DNA of 64,000 nucleotides from DASVWZ01 sp963708575 (lineage in GTDB: Bacteria; Acidobacteriota; Terriglobia; Terriglobales; Acidobacteriaceae), in contig CAVPTB010000003.1 of NCBI GenBank assembly GCA_963708575.1, positions 1,054,001 to 1,118,000 of the forward strand, in the 5' to 3' direction. Positions 51,731 through 61,006 of this stretch are shown in pieces. The first letter of the stretch is position 1. Each line of letters starts with the position of its first letter. The position numbers and the translations under genes were made by a program. Under the pieces are notes generated by a model. The model ran no database searches. It saw nothing but the letters and a program-made list of their open reading frames with translations, and was not told the DNA's origin.

Positions 51731-51934
51731 TTATGAGCCTGCGAATAGCGACAGAGATAGAAGTCCCGATAACATGATTGCGACGATACTGTTGAAACGC
51801 ACTGTTCGATGATTGGACGGCCAAGGGAACATCAACACCTCAAATAGCGGCATCAGCCGTTCTGGCCATAAAAGTCCCGCCAAACCCAAGGTTAGCGAAA
51901 GTTGAATAAGCAGAGACACTCCCACCGCGTGCAT
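51731..51934 (-). CDS. Small membrane protein (67 residues)
   Basis: From the ATG at 51934 (GGAG 11 bases upstream) the product has two hydrophobic segments (GVSLLIQLSLTLGLAGLLW and FNSIVAIMLSGLLSLSLFAG) separated by a short loop rich in Pro/Trp/His (FPWPSNHRTVRF). Its composition fits a real membrane protein, but no family is recognised. It converges on the 50925 gene with an eight-base gap. The frame extends to 52009 upstream. Confidence 0.5.
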   Translation of the reverse strand: MHAVGVSLLIQLSLTLGLAGLLWPERLMPLFEVLMFPWPSNHRTVRFNSIVAIMLSGLLSLSLFAGS

Positions 51935-52109
51935 AAACAAATCTTCTCCAACGCAAAGGACTGGGTACAAACGAACGCGAAAGTTATTACTTACAGTCTG
52001 CAAAAGCACTTTGCATCCGTCAATGGAAAACGAGCGTAGCGGGTCTGCGGAAGACGCGTAGGTAATCGGGCGAAAACCTTAGGCGCGGGCCTTGGTTAAT
52101 TTCGGCGCG

Positions 52110-52469
52110 TTAGGAATTCGAGCGACTGGGTGCCAGTACTAGCCATTTCAAGAACATGTTCACGATAGAGAGTACGATTCCTCCCCAGAAGGCAGCAGCG
52201 AAGCTTCGGATGTGAAAACCGGGCACCAGAGCTGACGCTAGCTCCAACATGAGCGCGTTAACGATCAGCCAGAAAATTCCCAGGGTGAGGATCGCGAGCG
52301 GGAAGGTGAGAACCTTGATGAGCAAGCCAATGGTGGCATTGACCAATCCGATGACGATCGCGGCGATTAGGGCTGCGCTGGCGCCGTCAACCCAAAATCC
52401 GGGCACCACGCGCGAGGTGATCCAAACAGCCAACGCAGTGACAATCCAGTGAATCAGCATTCGTAACAT
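52110..52469 (-). CDS. Phage-holin-like four-span membrane protein (PF04020 type)
   Basis: 119 residues from the ATG at 52469 (AGGAAG site); a longer frame to 52526 overlaps the upstream gene. Four membrane spans: LRMLIHWIVTALAVWITSRVVPGF, ALIAAIVIGLVNATIGLLIKVL, PLAILTLGIFWLIVNALMLELASALV and FWGGIVLSIVNMFLKWLVL. The pattern VVPGFxVDG and NxxIGLLIK is typical of the mycobacterial 4-TMS holin family, found in many bacteria outside phages. Function unknown; probably cotranscribed with the preceding Kbl-type gene 28 bp upstream. Confidence 0.88.
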   Translation of the reverse strand: MLRMLIHWIVTALAVWITSRVVPGFWVDGASAALIAAIVIGLVNATIGLLIKVLTFPLAILTLGIFWLIVNALMLELASALVPGFHIRSFAAAFWGGIVLSIVNMFLKWLVLAPSRSNS

Positions 52470-52497
52470 GTGATCTTCCTCGCGCCGCAGGTTGCGG

Positions 52498-53715
52498 TTA
52501 GTGTAGTATTCCCATCTTCTTGCCAACGCGTTTCAGAGTCTCCAACGCCTGTTGCAACTGGGCCTGTGTGTGAGTAGCCGTCACGATGGTGCGAATTCTC
52601 GCTTTGCCTTCGGGAACCGTCGGGAAGGCGATACCCGTTCCCATCACACCTTCCTGGAAAAGTTCACGAGAAAAATCCATGGTGAGCTTGCCATCGCCGA
52701 CAATGATCGGTGTGATCGGAGTTTCACTGGCTGGCGTATTGACGCCTCCAATATTGAAGCCGAGCAGGCCGAGTTCCTTTTTCCAGAATCGCGTGTTCTC
52801 CCACAGTTTTTCAATTCTCTCCGGTTCCTGTTCCAGCACGTCAAAGGCAGCGATGCAGGTTGCGGCGACGGACGGTGGGTGAGATGTAGAGAACAGAAAG
52901 GGGCGGGCGCGGTGATACAGGAAGTCGATCAGGTCGCGGGTGCCGCACACGTATCCTCCGAGAGCGCCGATGGCTTTCGAGAGAGTGCCAACCTGGATGT
53001 CGACGCGTCCGTGTACCTTGAAGTGATCGATCGTGCCTCGGCCGTTGCGGCCAAGAACGCCGGACGAGTGGGCGTCGTCGACCATCATGATGGCGCCATA
53101 TTTCTCGGCGATATCGCAAAGCCCGGGGAGAGGACCGATGTCTCCGTCCATGGAGAAGACGCCGTCGGTAATGAGTAACTTCTTGCCGGGCTGATCTTTT
53201 ACGCTGGCGAGTTGCTCCTCGGCGTGAGCGACATCTTTGTGATTGAAGACCAGGATTTTGGCGCGCGAGAGACGCGCGCCGTCGATGATCGAAGCATGAT
53301 TTAGCTGGTCGGAAATGATGAAGTCTTCTTTGCCAAGTACTGCGGACACGGTTCCAGCGTTTGCCGCGAAACCGGACTGAAAGACTACGCAAGCTTCGAC
53401 GTTCTTGAAACGCGCGATTTTCTCTTCCAATTCCATGTGGATCTTCATGGTCCCGGCGATGGTGCGGACAGCGCCGGATCCGACGCCATACTTGCGCGTG
53501 GCTTCGAGCGCGGCTTCCCGCAGCTTAGGATGCGTCGTGAGTCCCAAGTAATTGTTGGAAGCGAGATTGATGACCTTCTTGCCGTCAAATGTGCAGACCG
53601 AAGCCTGCTCATCGTCGAGGACGCGGAGACGAAAATGAGTACCCTTTGTCTTTAGATCGTTCAACTGATCAGTCAGGTAAGAGAGCGGATTTAGCCGAGT
53701 CGTTGCAGTAGCCAT
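52498..53715 (-). CDS. Glycine C-acetyltransferase / 8-amino-7-oxononanoate synthase family enzyme
   Basis: 405 residues. Alpha-oxoamine synthase features: NNYLGLTTHPKLREAA, GSGAVRTIAGT, FQSGFAANAG, DQLNHASIIDG, VDDAHSSGVLGRNGRG and the PLP lysine K247 in VGTLSKAIGALGGYV. ATRTIVTATHT-type ending (RIRTIVTATHTQAQL) is common in Kbl (2-amino-3-ketobutyrate CoA ligase), which is the favoured call; BioF-type activity cannot be excluded. No threonine dehydrogenase or biotin genes are adjacent. ATG with clear family N-terminus (NPLSYLTDQLNDLKTKGTHF). Confidence 0.9.
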   Translation of the reverse strand: MATATTRLNPLSYLTDQLNDLKTKGTHFRLRVLDDEQASVCTFDGKKVINLASNNYLGLTTHPKLREAALEATRKYGVGSGAVRTIAGTMKIHMELEEKIARFKNVEACVVFQSGFAANAGTVSAVLGKEDFIISDQLNHASIIDGARLSRAKILVFNHKDVAHAEEQLASVKDQPGKKLLITDGVFSMDGDIGPLPGLCDIAEKYGAIMMVDDAHSSGVLGRNGRGTIDHFKVHGRVDIQVGTLSKAIGALGGYVCGTRDLIDFLYHRARPFLFSTSHPPSVAATCIAAFDVLEQEPERIEKLWENTRFWKKELGLLGFNIGGVNTPASETPITPIIVGDGKLTMDFSRELFQEGVMGTGIAFPTVPEGKARIRTIVTATHTQAQLQQALETLKRVGKKMGILH

Positions 53716-53821
53716 CAGCGAGCCTCGAGTTTAAAACGGCCTTGGAGCCGAAATGAATATGAGTAGCAAAAATAGTGTAATACCGGCGCTGCGAACATGG
53801 CGAACCGAAGGCCAGCAGAAC

Positions 53822-54523
53822 TCAGGAAGGGCCGCAAGCAAGTTGTGCCAAGCTGTGAAGGTCTGGAACTTCCAGATCTGGGCTGCCGGCGGCTGGTTTC
53901 ACTGCACCGATGCCGGCGCGCGGCGAAGCCCGGTTAACCCACACAGTTGAGATGCCCAGTGATCGCGCCGGGATTACATCGTGATAAATACTCTGGCCGA
54001 TGTGCAGCCAATCCGGTGGCTGTACGGCGCACCGTTCTTGTGCGACGTGGAAGACCTTTAAGCACGGTTTGTAGCAGGCCGCCTGCTGAGCTGTGATGAC
54101 CTCATCAAACTTCACGCCGAGTTTCGGCTCGGTGAGGGCGAAGAGGTCGTCATCGATGTTGGAAAGAACTGCGAGTTTGTAACGAGCCTTAAGCCGGGAC
54201 AACGAGGATGCCGTATCCGGAAAGGGAGGCCAGTTCTTCAGCGAGTCCGGCAGTGAGGTTGCTTCCGTTGGCATGGGAGTGAACCCCAGTCTTTCACCAA
54301 ATCCTCGAACTACGGACTGAAGAACTTCACGATAGGGGAGATACTCTCCACGCTCAGCTTCGGCCTCGAGTTCGCCGTAGAGTTCGAGAAGTGCGGCGTC
54401 GCTGATGTCTTTTCCGTGTTTAGCCAAGATGGGCCGAAGAGCAGTGAAAATCCCGGTTTCCCAGTCAATGAGCGTGCCGTAACAATCGAAAGTTAGCAAG
54501 CGGAATTTGTCGAAGTTCAGCAA
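53822..54523 (-). CDS. HAD superfamily hydrolase (haloacid dehalogenase type II-like)
   Basis: 233 residues. The nucleophile motif LLTFDCYGTLIDWE places the catalytic D13, a pattern typical of HAD-like dehalogenases and of phosphatases; motif II is LAVLSNIDDDLF and motif III/IV follow at QAACYKPCLKVF and LHIGQSIYHDVIPARSLGISTVWVNR. The cap is helical. The DCYGT form and length suggest a 2-haloacid dehalogenase relative, but most such proteins are phosphatases acting on small metabolites, so the substrate is open. Confidence 0.88.
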   Translation of the reverse strand: MLNFDKFRLLTFDCYGTLIDWETGIFTALRPILAKHGKDISDAALLELYGELEAEAERGEYLPYREVLQSVVRGFGERLGFTPMPTEATSLPDSLKNWPPFPDTASSLSRLKARYKLAVLSNIDDDLFALTEPKLGVKFDEVITAQQAACYKPCLKVFHVAQERCAVQPPDWLHIGQSIYHDVIPARSLGISTVWVNRASPRAGIGAVKPAAGSPDLEVPDLHSLAQLACGPS

Positions 54524-54614
54524 TACATCGCCCTAAACAATCAACTCTAAAGGGAAGTGCCTCCGCAAAGCTGAAGAGTTGCGGAGGCATCCATGTTCGA
54601 CGGTCCAAGAATTG

Positions 54615-55307
54615 CTACTTCACTTCGAGCGGTTGCGACAACGTGAAGCTCAACGCTGATTCAGCCGGTAGCACAATATCTTTGTTGCCTGTGAAAGCCG
54701 TTCCCGCTGTGCCTGCGCCGGCTCCGGCGACGGCGCCAATTGCCGCGCCTTTACCACCGCCAGCCAAGGCTCCGACTAACGCGCCCAAACCCGCTCCTCC
54801 ACCCACCATGGCGCCAGTCCGTTTGCCCTTACCTTTAGCAGTCTGCGTGAGGGTCGAAGTCTCAACCGTCATCTGCCGGCTGTTCACCGTAATGGAGGTC
54901 AATTTCAGGGAGAGACTGGCTCCGCCTGCGAAACGTCCCAGTGGCTTTGCATCCACCACCGTGCCCGCAGCAGTTGCACCGGATGGAATGACGGTTTGGC
55001 CTCCGACCTGTACAGGATTCGCGAGAGTAGCCGAAAAACTTTGGCCTGCCTGACTGATTTTGGACCCAACGGAATCGCCGAGACGAACGGTGAGCGTTGT
55101 TCCCGAAGGGATGACAACGGGCTGAGGAGCTTCACGCTCTCTGCGAGGTTTGGAGTCACCCGAGTTCGAACCCGTGTTTGATGCGGTCTGGTCGGGAGGA
55201 GTGACAGTGCTCGTGTCCGAGGTGGATTGACTGGGCTTGCTGTTGCAAGCGGAAACACACAAAGAGAGAAACACTGCGAGAGTGACAGCCGTTATTCGGG
55301 ATCGCAT
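54615..55307 (-). CDS. Glycine-zipper lipoprotein
   Basis: 230 residues from the ATG at 55307 (GGAGG site). The signal ends with lipobox VSAC (residue ~20), so the product should be lipid-anchored. A Ser/Thr-rich spacer leads to a beta-rich part (VVIPSGTTLTVRLGDSVGSKISQAGQSFSATL, IPSGATAAGTVVDAK) and then a Gly/Ala-rich zipper (GAMVGGGAGLGALVGALAGG, AAIGAVAGAGAGTAG) like those in 17-kDa surface antigen and YMGG-type proteins that insert in membranes. Ends with the beta stretch LPAESALSFTLSQPLEVK. Function unknown. Confidence 0.85.
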   Translation of the reverse strand: MRSRITAVTLAVFLSLCVSACNSKPSQSTSDTSTVTPPDQTASNTGSNSGDSKPRREREAPQPVVIPSGTTLTVRLGDSVGSKISQAGQSFSATLANPVQVGGQTVIPSGATAAGTVVDAKPLGRFAGGASLSLKLTSITVNSRQMTVETSTLTQTAKGKGKRTGAMVGGGAGLGALVGALAGGGKGAAIGAVAGAGAGTAGTAFTGNKDIVLPAESALSFTLSQPLEVK

Positions 55308-55394
55308 ATTTGCCTCCACGGCGATTGGTTTATCAGAAAAGACGGAGTGGTGTAAACACTGACGGGAGTGCCGGTAAATTAATTTTACTGAGAG

Positions 55395-56492
55395 TCACTC
55401 TTTGTTCCCCGGAGCATTTCCCGCTTCCACTTGCGCGTTGCCCTGGCCAGAGTCATCTTCAAGCCCCGGGATCTTGGGCGTTTCCCATTCCTCGGCAAGT
55501 TTTTCTTCGGCACGCATTGCCGGCGCCTTGCTGAGAAATCTCTCTGTATTCAGCAACGGTCGCCCAAGGGAGGAGTTGTAGCCTGTCCATGGGCTATCTG
55601 AACTAGCCTCTCTCTCGAAATGGGCACGCATGCTCTCCATTTTGGAATCAAGATCGTCCAGGTAATGCAACATCAATGCTTCGGGAAACATGGGCAATTT
55701 CGGAGAGCCGAACTCATATTCGCCGTGATGACTGATGATCAGGTGCTCGACCAGAGTCTTGAGTTCGGGCGGAAAATCCGGGAACCTCTCCAGTTTCGCT
55801 TGGAGCATTTCCAACTCGATGATCATATGTCCGAGCAACTGGCCGCGAGTGGTATATGAAAATGACCGGTTATAGGTCAATTCGTGGATCTTCCCGATAT
55901 CGTGGAAAAACGCCCCTGTGAGCAAAAGATCACGATTAATCTGCGGATAATTGCGACACATCAGGTCGCACGAGCGGAAAAGCGACACGACGTGATCGAG
56001 CAACCCGCCGATAAAAGCGTGATGCAGAGTCTTCGCGGCCGGCGCATTGCGATAAGCCTCGGCAATTTCGGGATCTGCCATGAAGGCTTCGACGAGCGCT
56101 TTCAGGTGGGGATTCTTGAAACTGGCCACAAAGCCGGCGAGAGTCTGCCAGAGCTCGCCAATGTCTTTGGTGGTTTTCGGGAGGTAATCCGAGAAATCGA
56201 TTTCCGCGTCGTTAAGCTTGCGGAGTTTGTGAATCGTGATCTGAAACCTGTTCTTGTACTTGTTCAACAGACCTTTGATCTTGAGAAAGTCGTCCTGGTC
56301 GAAAGCATCGATCGAATCCTCGACGTTGTCCCACATCTTGGCTTCAATCTGACCGGTGCGATCGCCCAGAGTGAGCGCTAGATAAGGCTCACCCGTTTTC
56401 TTGGGTTTGACCTGCTTAGAGACCACCACGAAGGCGGAGGTAATGATCTTGTTCTCGTGATGACAACACTCGGAGAGGAAGAATTCCTTCAT
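55395..56492 (-). CDS. YhaM-like 3'-5' exoribonuclease (OB fold plus HD domain)
   Basis: 365 residues. The N-terminal OB fold (~15-100; FVVVSKQVKPKKTGEPYLALTLGDRTGQIEAKMWDN) binds nucleic acid; the HD phosphohydrolase domain (~150-300) holds HHAFIGGLLDHVVSL, the metal pair in LLTGAFFHDIGKIHEL, LLGHMIIELEML and EHLIISHHGEYEFGSPKLP. This is the arrangement of Gram-positive YhaM/CBF1. The C-terminal ~70 residues are an Asp/Glu/Pro-rich tail not seen in YhaM. A role in RNA turnover fits the family but is not demonstrated here. Confidence 0.9.
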   Translation of the reverse strand: MKEFFLSECCHHENKIITSAFVVVSKQVKPKKTGEPYLALTLGDRTGQIEAKMWDNVEDSIDAFDQDDFLKIKGLLNKYKNRFQITIHKLRKLNDAEIDFSDYLPKTTKDIGELWQTLAGFVASFKNPHLKALVEAFMADPEIAEAYRNAPAAKTLHHAFIGGLLDHVVSLFRSCDLMCRNYPQINRDLLLTGAFFHDIGKIHELTYNRSFSYTTRGQLLGHMIIELEMLQAKLERFPDFPPELKTLVEHLIISHHGEYEFGSPKLPMFPEALMLHYLDDLDSKMESMRAHFEREASSDSPWTGYNSSLGRPLLNTERFLSKAPAMRAEEKLAEEWETPKIPGLEDDSGQGNAQVEAGNAPGNKE

Positions 56493-56535
56493 GAGGTTCG
56501 GTCGCCGAGTTCCGGCTGGTCAGAGCAAGCTTAAA

Positions 56536-57618
56536 CTAAAACAGTCCAAACTTTTTCTTCTTTTTCAGAGGCTTTGCAGCTGAGTTCTTGGAGGCCGTCT
56601 CAATCGGCTTAGTTTCGTTGGCGCTGGCGCCGCTGTCAACATATCCCGCTTTAATGTCAATAAACGCGTCGTCCCGCAATTTGGTGAGGTATTCGCGAAG
56701 AGCGGGTTGGAGCTTTTGCATGTACACAGCGTCTTGAATCTTCGATTCGACGTCCTTCAGAGGCGGAACGCCCGCATCGTGGTGTTCCGTCACTTTGAGA
56801 AGAATAAAGCCTTGCTTGGTACGTATAACGTCCGAGACGTCGCCAGCCTTCATGGCAAACGTCTTGTCCTCCAGTTCTTTGGCGAGGGTTCCACGTTTGA
56901 ATAGGCCGAGGTCGCCGCCCTGAGCGGCGCTGGGGCCGTCGGAGTTTTTCTTGGCGACGTCCTCAAAGGAGGTGCCCTTTCGAATCTCAGCAAGCAAATG
57001 GTCGGCCTTCTCTTGCGCAGCTTGCACTGACTGGGCTTCGTCTTTAGGGTCTTTCTTTTCGGTGGAAACCAGGATTTCGCTCAGGCGAATTTGTTCGGGT
57101 TGTTCGAGCTCACTTTTGTGGTCCTCGTAGAACTTCTCCACATCGTCATGGCCTAGATTCAGACGCTGGCCAACTTCGCGGCTGATCACCTGCTGGGTGA
57201 TGATCTGGTTGCGCATATTCTGCTTGAACTCTTCAAACGACACGCCTTGGGCCTGGGCCGCCTTCTCCAGATCTTCCATGGTGTCGAGTTTCATGTCCTT
57301 ACGCATCTCATCGAGCCGCTTGATCACCTCAGTGTCAGCCGTAATACCGAGATCCTTGCCTTTTTCAAGCAGGAGATCTTGATCAATCAGGTCGCGCAGG
57401 ACGTCCTTATCGCGCTCAGCAATCAACTTGTCGGCATTGACCGGATCCTGCTGATTTGCCTCTTTCTTTAAGTCTTCCTTGCTGCGGATATACTCGGTCC
57501 GCGTAATGATCTGATTATTCACGCGGGCGACGATTTCCTCGACGACGTTGTCCGCCGTAAGGGAAGGAACCATTAGCAGAAACGAAGACAGGAGCAAATA
57601 GGGGAACAGTTTTCGCAT
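56536..57618 (-). CDS. SurA/PpiC-type periplasmic peptidyl-prolyl isomerase
   Basis: 360 residues from the ATG at 57618, which begins the signal peptide (KLFPYLLLSSFLLMVPSLTA). A SurA-like N-terminal chaperone region follows (VEEIVARVNNQIITRTEYIRSKEDL ... DQDLLLEKGKDLGI), then one parvulin rotamase domain at ~185-280 (LSEILVSTEKKD, FEDVAKKNSDGPSAAQGGDLGLFKRGTLAKELEDKTFAMKAGDVSDVIRTKQGFILLKV). It helps fold outer-membrane proteins in the periplasm. The Lys-rich C-terminus (AAKPLKKKKKFGLF) is unusual. Confidence 0.92.
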   Translation of the reverse strand: MRKLFPYLLLSSFLLMVPSLTADNVVEEIVARVNNQIITRTEYIRSKEDLKKEANQQDPVNADKLIAERDKDVLRDLIDQDLLLEKGKDLGITADTEVIKRLDEMRKDMKLDTMEDLEKAAQAQGVSFEEFKQNMRNQIITQQVISREVGQRLNLGHDDVEKFYEDHKSELEQPEQIRLSEILVSTEKKDPKDEAQSVQAAQEKADHLLAEIRKGTSFEDVAKKNSDGPSAAQGGDLGLFKRGTLAKELEDKTFAMKAGDVSDVIRTKQGFILLKVTEHHDAGVPPLKDVESKIQDAVYMQKLQPALREYLTKLRDDAFIDIKAGYVDSGASANETKPIETASKNSAAKPLKKKKKFGLF

Positions 57619-57770
57619 AGATACTCTCGAAATTGGGGTTGCCAGGCTGCTCAAAATAGGGATTATGGCGATTGGGTAGATTGTAACTCCGTTATCGCTG
57701 CTCAGCTAGAGCACTCCTTGATATGATGCGTTTTCGCGATCAAGGCAGGTCGAATGACGGGGGTCATGGA

Positions 57771-59528
57771 ATGCAACGTACTGGGTGGTTTTTCTGTGCC
57801 TATGTTCTGGCCTTTATGGTTCTAGTTATGAGCATATCCGCAAAAACGAAGGATCAGGCTACAGTGCCGGATCTACAGCGGTTGGAAAAGATGATAGACC
57901 GCTTCGCTCCAACTCCCTTGAGAGTGGACACGTCAAAACTGTCCACCGGTGACCGGCAGGCGCTGAGCAAACTGATCGAGGCTTCGAGATTGCTAGACGA
58001 CATTTTCATGCGGCAATTCTGGCAAGGGGATGTTGCTCTTTATCAGAAGCTGAAGCAGGACCCGAGTCCCTTGGGAAAGGCGCGCTTACACTTTTTTTGG
58101 ATCAACAAAGGGCCTTGGTCGGATCTGGATGACTACCAGGCGTTTATTCCGGGTGTCCCTACGCGCAAACCGCTGGGGGCAAATTTTTACCCGGAGGATA
58201 TGACGAAGGAAGAATTCGAGAAATGGGTAGGGTCGCTTGCTCCGGCGCAACAGGAACAAGCGAAGGGCTTTTTCACCGTCATTCGCCGGGACAACAACCG
58301 AAAGCTGACCATCGTTCCATACAGCAAGGAATACGGTGACGATTTGACCCGGGCAGCTGATCTTTTACGGCAGGCGGCAGCCCTGACGGACAATGCGTCG
58401 CTCAAGAAATTCCTGAATTTGAGAGCGGATGCATTTCTCTCCAATGATTACTACGAAAGCGATCTGGCTTGGATGGATCTTGATGCGCCGCTCGATATCA
58501 CTATCGGGCCCTACGAAACGTACAACGATGAAGTGTTTGGCTACAAAGCGGCGTATGAAGCGTATGTAAATCTGCGCGACGACGAGGAGAGTGCAAAGCT
58601 CTCGGCCTTTACGCAGCATTTGCAAGAGATTGAAAACAATTTGCCGCTTGATCAGCAATACCGCAACCCGAAGTTGGGGTCGGCGGCTCCAATTCGGGTG
58701 GTCGATCAAATTCTGAGTGCTGGGGATGGGGCGCACGGGGTTCAAACGGCGGCCTACAATTTGCCGAACGACGAGCGCGTGGTGCAGCAGAAGGGCAGCA
58801 AGCGGGTGATGCTCAAGAACGTGCAGGAGGCCAAGTTTCACAGCGTCCTGCTGCCCATTGCCAGAAAGATCCTGACGGAACCTGCCACGGCGGATGTCAG
58901 CTTCGAGCTGTTCTTCACGCACATCCTTGCGCACGAATTAATGCACGGTTTAGGGCCGCACCAAATCAAAGTGAACGGCCGAGACACTACTGCGCGGGAA
59001 GAGTTGAAAGATCTTTACAGTGCGATCGAAGAAGCCAAGGCGGATGTAACCGGCCTGTTCGCGCTGCAATACATGATGGACCATGCGAAGGATATGGGGT
59101 TAAACAGGGTTCTCGCCTCCGATGAAGCGGCGCAGCGCCAACTCTATACCACCTATCTGGCATCTTCGTTTCGCAGTCTGCGCTTTGGATTGGCGGACGC
59201 TCACGGCAAGGGCATGGCGGTGCAATTCAACTATCTCAGCGATAAAGGGGCTTTCGTTCAGAATGCGGACGGGACATTCTCTGTGGACATGGCAAAGATA
59301 AAAACTGCCGTAGCCGATCTGGATCATGATCTGCTGACTATCGAAGCACAGGGTGACTACGCGAGCGCAAAGAAGTTGCTGGATGAACTTGGGGTTATTC
59401 GCCCTGCCATGAAGAAAGCTCTCGAAGGTTTGCAGGAGATTCCGACGGACATTGAGCCGCAGTTCGTGACCGCGGACGAACTGGCACCGGTTCGAACAGT
59501 CGACGCACGAGCGAGGAAGAAGCGATAG
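57771..59528 (+). CDS. Exported M49-like zinc metallopeptidase
   Basis: 585 residues from the ATG at 57771, the start that makes a signal peptide (GWFFCAYVLAFMVLVMSISA); a longer frame reaches 57723. The active-site motif is HELMH at 388-392 followed by GLGPH, with a second acidic motif EEAKAD at ~420-425. Dipeptidyl-peptidase III enzymes have HExxGH plus EECRAE, so this is a variant with a plain HExxH and a third ligand expected in EEAKAD. An upstream block (NLPNDERVVQQKGSKRVMLKN) also matches that family. Probably a periplasmic peptidase or a related hydrolase; activity unproven. Confidence 0.82.
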   Translation: MQRTGWFFCAYVLAFMVLVMSISAKTKDQATVPDLQRLEKMIDRFAPTPLRVDTSKLSTGDRQALSKLIEASRLLDDIFMRQFWQGDVALYQKLKQDPSPLGKARLHFFWINKGPWSDLDDYQAFIPGVPTRKPLGANFYPEDMTKEEFEKWVGSLAPAQQEQAKGFFTVIRRDNNRKLTIVPYSKEYGDDLTRAADLLRQAAALTDNASLKKFLNLRADAFLSNDYYESDLAWMDLDAPLDITIGPYETYNDEVFGYKAAYEAYVNLRDDEESAKLSAFTQHLQEIENNLPLDQQYRNPKLGSAAPIRVVDQILSAGDGAHGVQTAAYNLPNDERVVQQKGSKRVMLKNVQEAKFHSVLLPIARKILTEPATADVSFELFFTHILAHELMHGLGPHQIKVNGRDTTAREELKDLYSAIEEAKADVTGLFALQYMMDHAKDMGLNRVLASDEAAQRQLYTTYLASSFRSLRFGLADAHGKGMAVQFNYLSDKGAFVQNADGTFSVDMAKIKTAVADLDHDLLTIEAQGDYASAKKLLDELGVIRPAMKKALEGLQEIPTDIEPQFVTADELAPVRTVDARARKKR

Positions 59529-59546
59529 GAGAGCGGACGATCAATA

Positions 59547-60968
59547 TCAGGAAGGATATTTATCGTTCAGATATTTTCCTAGATCGGCTTCGAGTTGCCC
59601 GTATCCGGAGTGAATGACCGTCTGTAGCGCCGCTTCTGCGGAGCTTCCTTCGCTGAGCCGCTGTAGGACTCGTTGCACATCACTTATCCCGTAAGAATCG
59701 ATGATGAACTGAACAGCGGCTAATGATTCGTCGTAGGCCACCGCGGCTTGCACCGGCGACATGCTCATGAAGCTGGATTCCAGCACATTCAGTGGCATTT
59801 CATTCTGCGTCTTGAACATGGCTGCGAGTAAGCGGCCATTCGCAACTTGTTTCGGCTCGAGCGCTTGTGCGATTCCTTCATTCAGCCACTGTGGGCAGCG
59901 ACCAGCAGACATCTGATTAATAAAGGAGTGTGCCAGTTCGTGTTTCAGAACTCGCGCCAGTTCCGGGGTGATTGAACTGATTCCATGGATCGGAATGCGT
60001 AGTTTGCCGTCGTTTACCGCACCGGTCCACGATGGCGCTTGGGTAACGTCGAAAAATGTTTGGTCGGTATAGAGGATGACTGCAATGCTGTCGTGGGGCG
60101 ATGCTCCCAGATCTCGAGACAGGTCGTCGTAGTCGGATTCCAGGACCGTCAACAGCTGGCCGCGAAGTTCATCCGAACTCTGGCCACCTTCGAATTTAAG
60201 TACGAAATGATTGCTCTCGCGTTCGGAGTAGTTGGATTCGACGACCGATTCTCGTTCCGCCCGTTTCAGGTATTGCTCCACCAACGGATCGGGCCGCAAT
60301 TCGAGGGAATGCTTCCAGGTTTTGATGGCATCCTTGTTTCGATCTGCGGAAAACTGCACGTACCCGAGCACTGTGAGTGAGTCGGGAGAATCGGGAGCAT
60401 TGCGCACCGATCGCTCGGCAAAAGTCAGAGCCTGGGTAGCGTTTCCATTGCGCACCAATAACGAAGCGTAATAATTCAAGTAGGTGGGATTGTCTGGGCT
60501 GAACTGGACTGCTCGCTCAATATAGGATCGGGCTTTGGCGAAGTTGCCGTGGTCGAATTCGTGGCGTCCGGCAACGAAGTAGCCCGCAGCCGCCTCGTCC
60601 GGGTTTGAGCGTCCATCCAGGGCAGAGAGTGCATCGGGATCGACTTTGTCGTCGCGGATGATCTTTGCCATTAGTTGCGAATCATTGTTCGAAGCCTGCG
60701 CAGGGGCGAACGCCGTTAGGTCGTTTGGCTGGCTCGCGATTGAAGAGACCGTGGGCGGCAGACCTCCAGATTCAACATGGTCTACCAGGCTTCTCGGAAT
60801 CGCAAAAGTGTTGTCGCCAACGTCGTATTCGAGCTGATTTCCCTTTTCGCGAACCTGATCGGCAAGTATGGTGCGGCCATTTTTTAAATGAATGACTTCG
60901 GCGGTCGCCGAAGAGGCGAACGTGCCGGCGACGCAGGCGGCCAAGAATAGGATGACAGTAATGCGCAC
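59547..60968 (-). CDS. Exported TPR protein with peptidase-MA-like zinc domain
   Basis: 473 residues from a GTG. The signal peptide ends near ATAE, followed by a small beta domain (VIHLKNGRTILADQVREKGNQLEYDV), TPR repeats at ~125-240 (EAAAGYFVAGRHEFDHGNFAKARSYIERAV and two more) and a gluzincin domain with H343-E344-x2-H347 in LKHELAHSFINQ and E364 in WLNEGIAQ. This matches DUF1570/peptidase MA-like proteins. Likely periplasmic; substrate unknown. Divergent from the M1-like gene with a 38-bp gap. Confidence 0.87.
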   Translation of the reverse strand: MRITVILFLAACVAGTFASSATAEVIHLKNGRTILADQVREKGNQLEYDVGDNTFAIPRSLVDHVESGGLPPTVSSIASQPNDLTAFAPAQASNNDSQLMAKIIRDDKVDPDALSALDGRSNPDEAAAGYFVAGRHEFDHGNFAKARSYIERAVQFSPDNPTYLNYYASLLVRNGNATQALTFAERSVRNAPDSPDSLTVLGYVQFSADRNKDAIKTWKHSLELRPDPLVEQYLKRAERESVVESNYSERESNHFVLKFEGGQSSDELRGQLLTVLESDYDDLSRDLGASPHDSIAVILYTDQTFFDVTQAPSWTGAVNDGKLRIPIHGISSITPELARVLKHELAHSFINQMSAGRCPQWLNEGIAQALEPKQVANGRLLAAMFKTQNEMPLNVLESSFMSMSPVQAAVAYDESLAAVQFIIDSYGISDVQRVLQRLSEGSSAEAALQTVIHSGYGQLEADLGKYLNDKYPS

Positions 60969-61006
60969 TCAGGCGCATTCTATGAGACGGGGAGCGACGG
61001 GCGTAG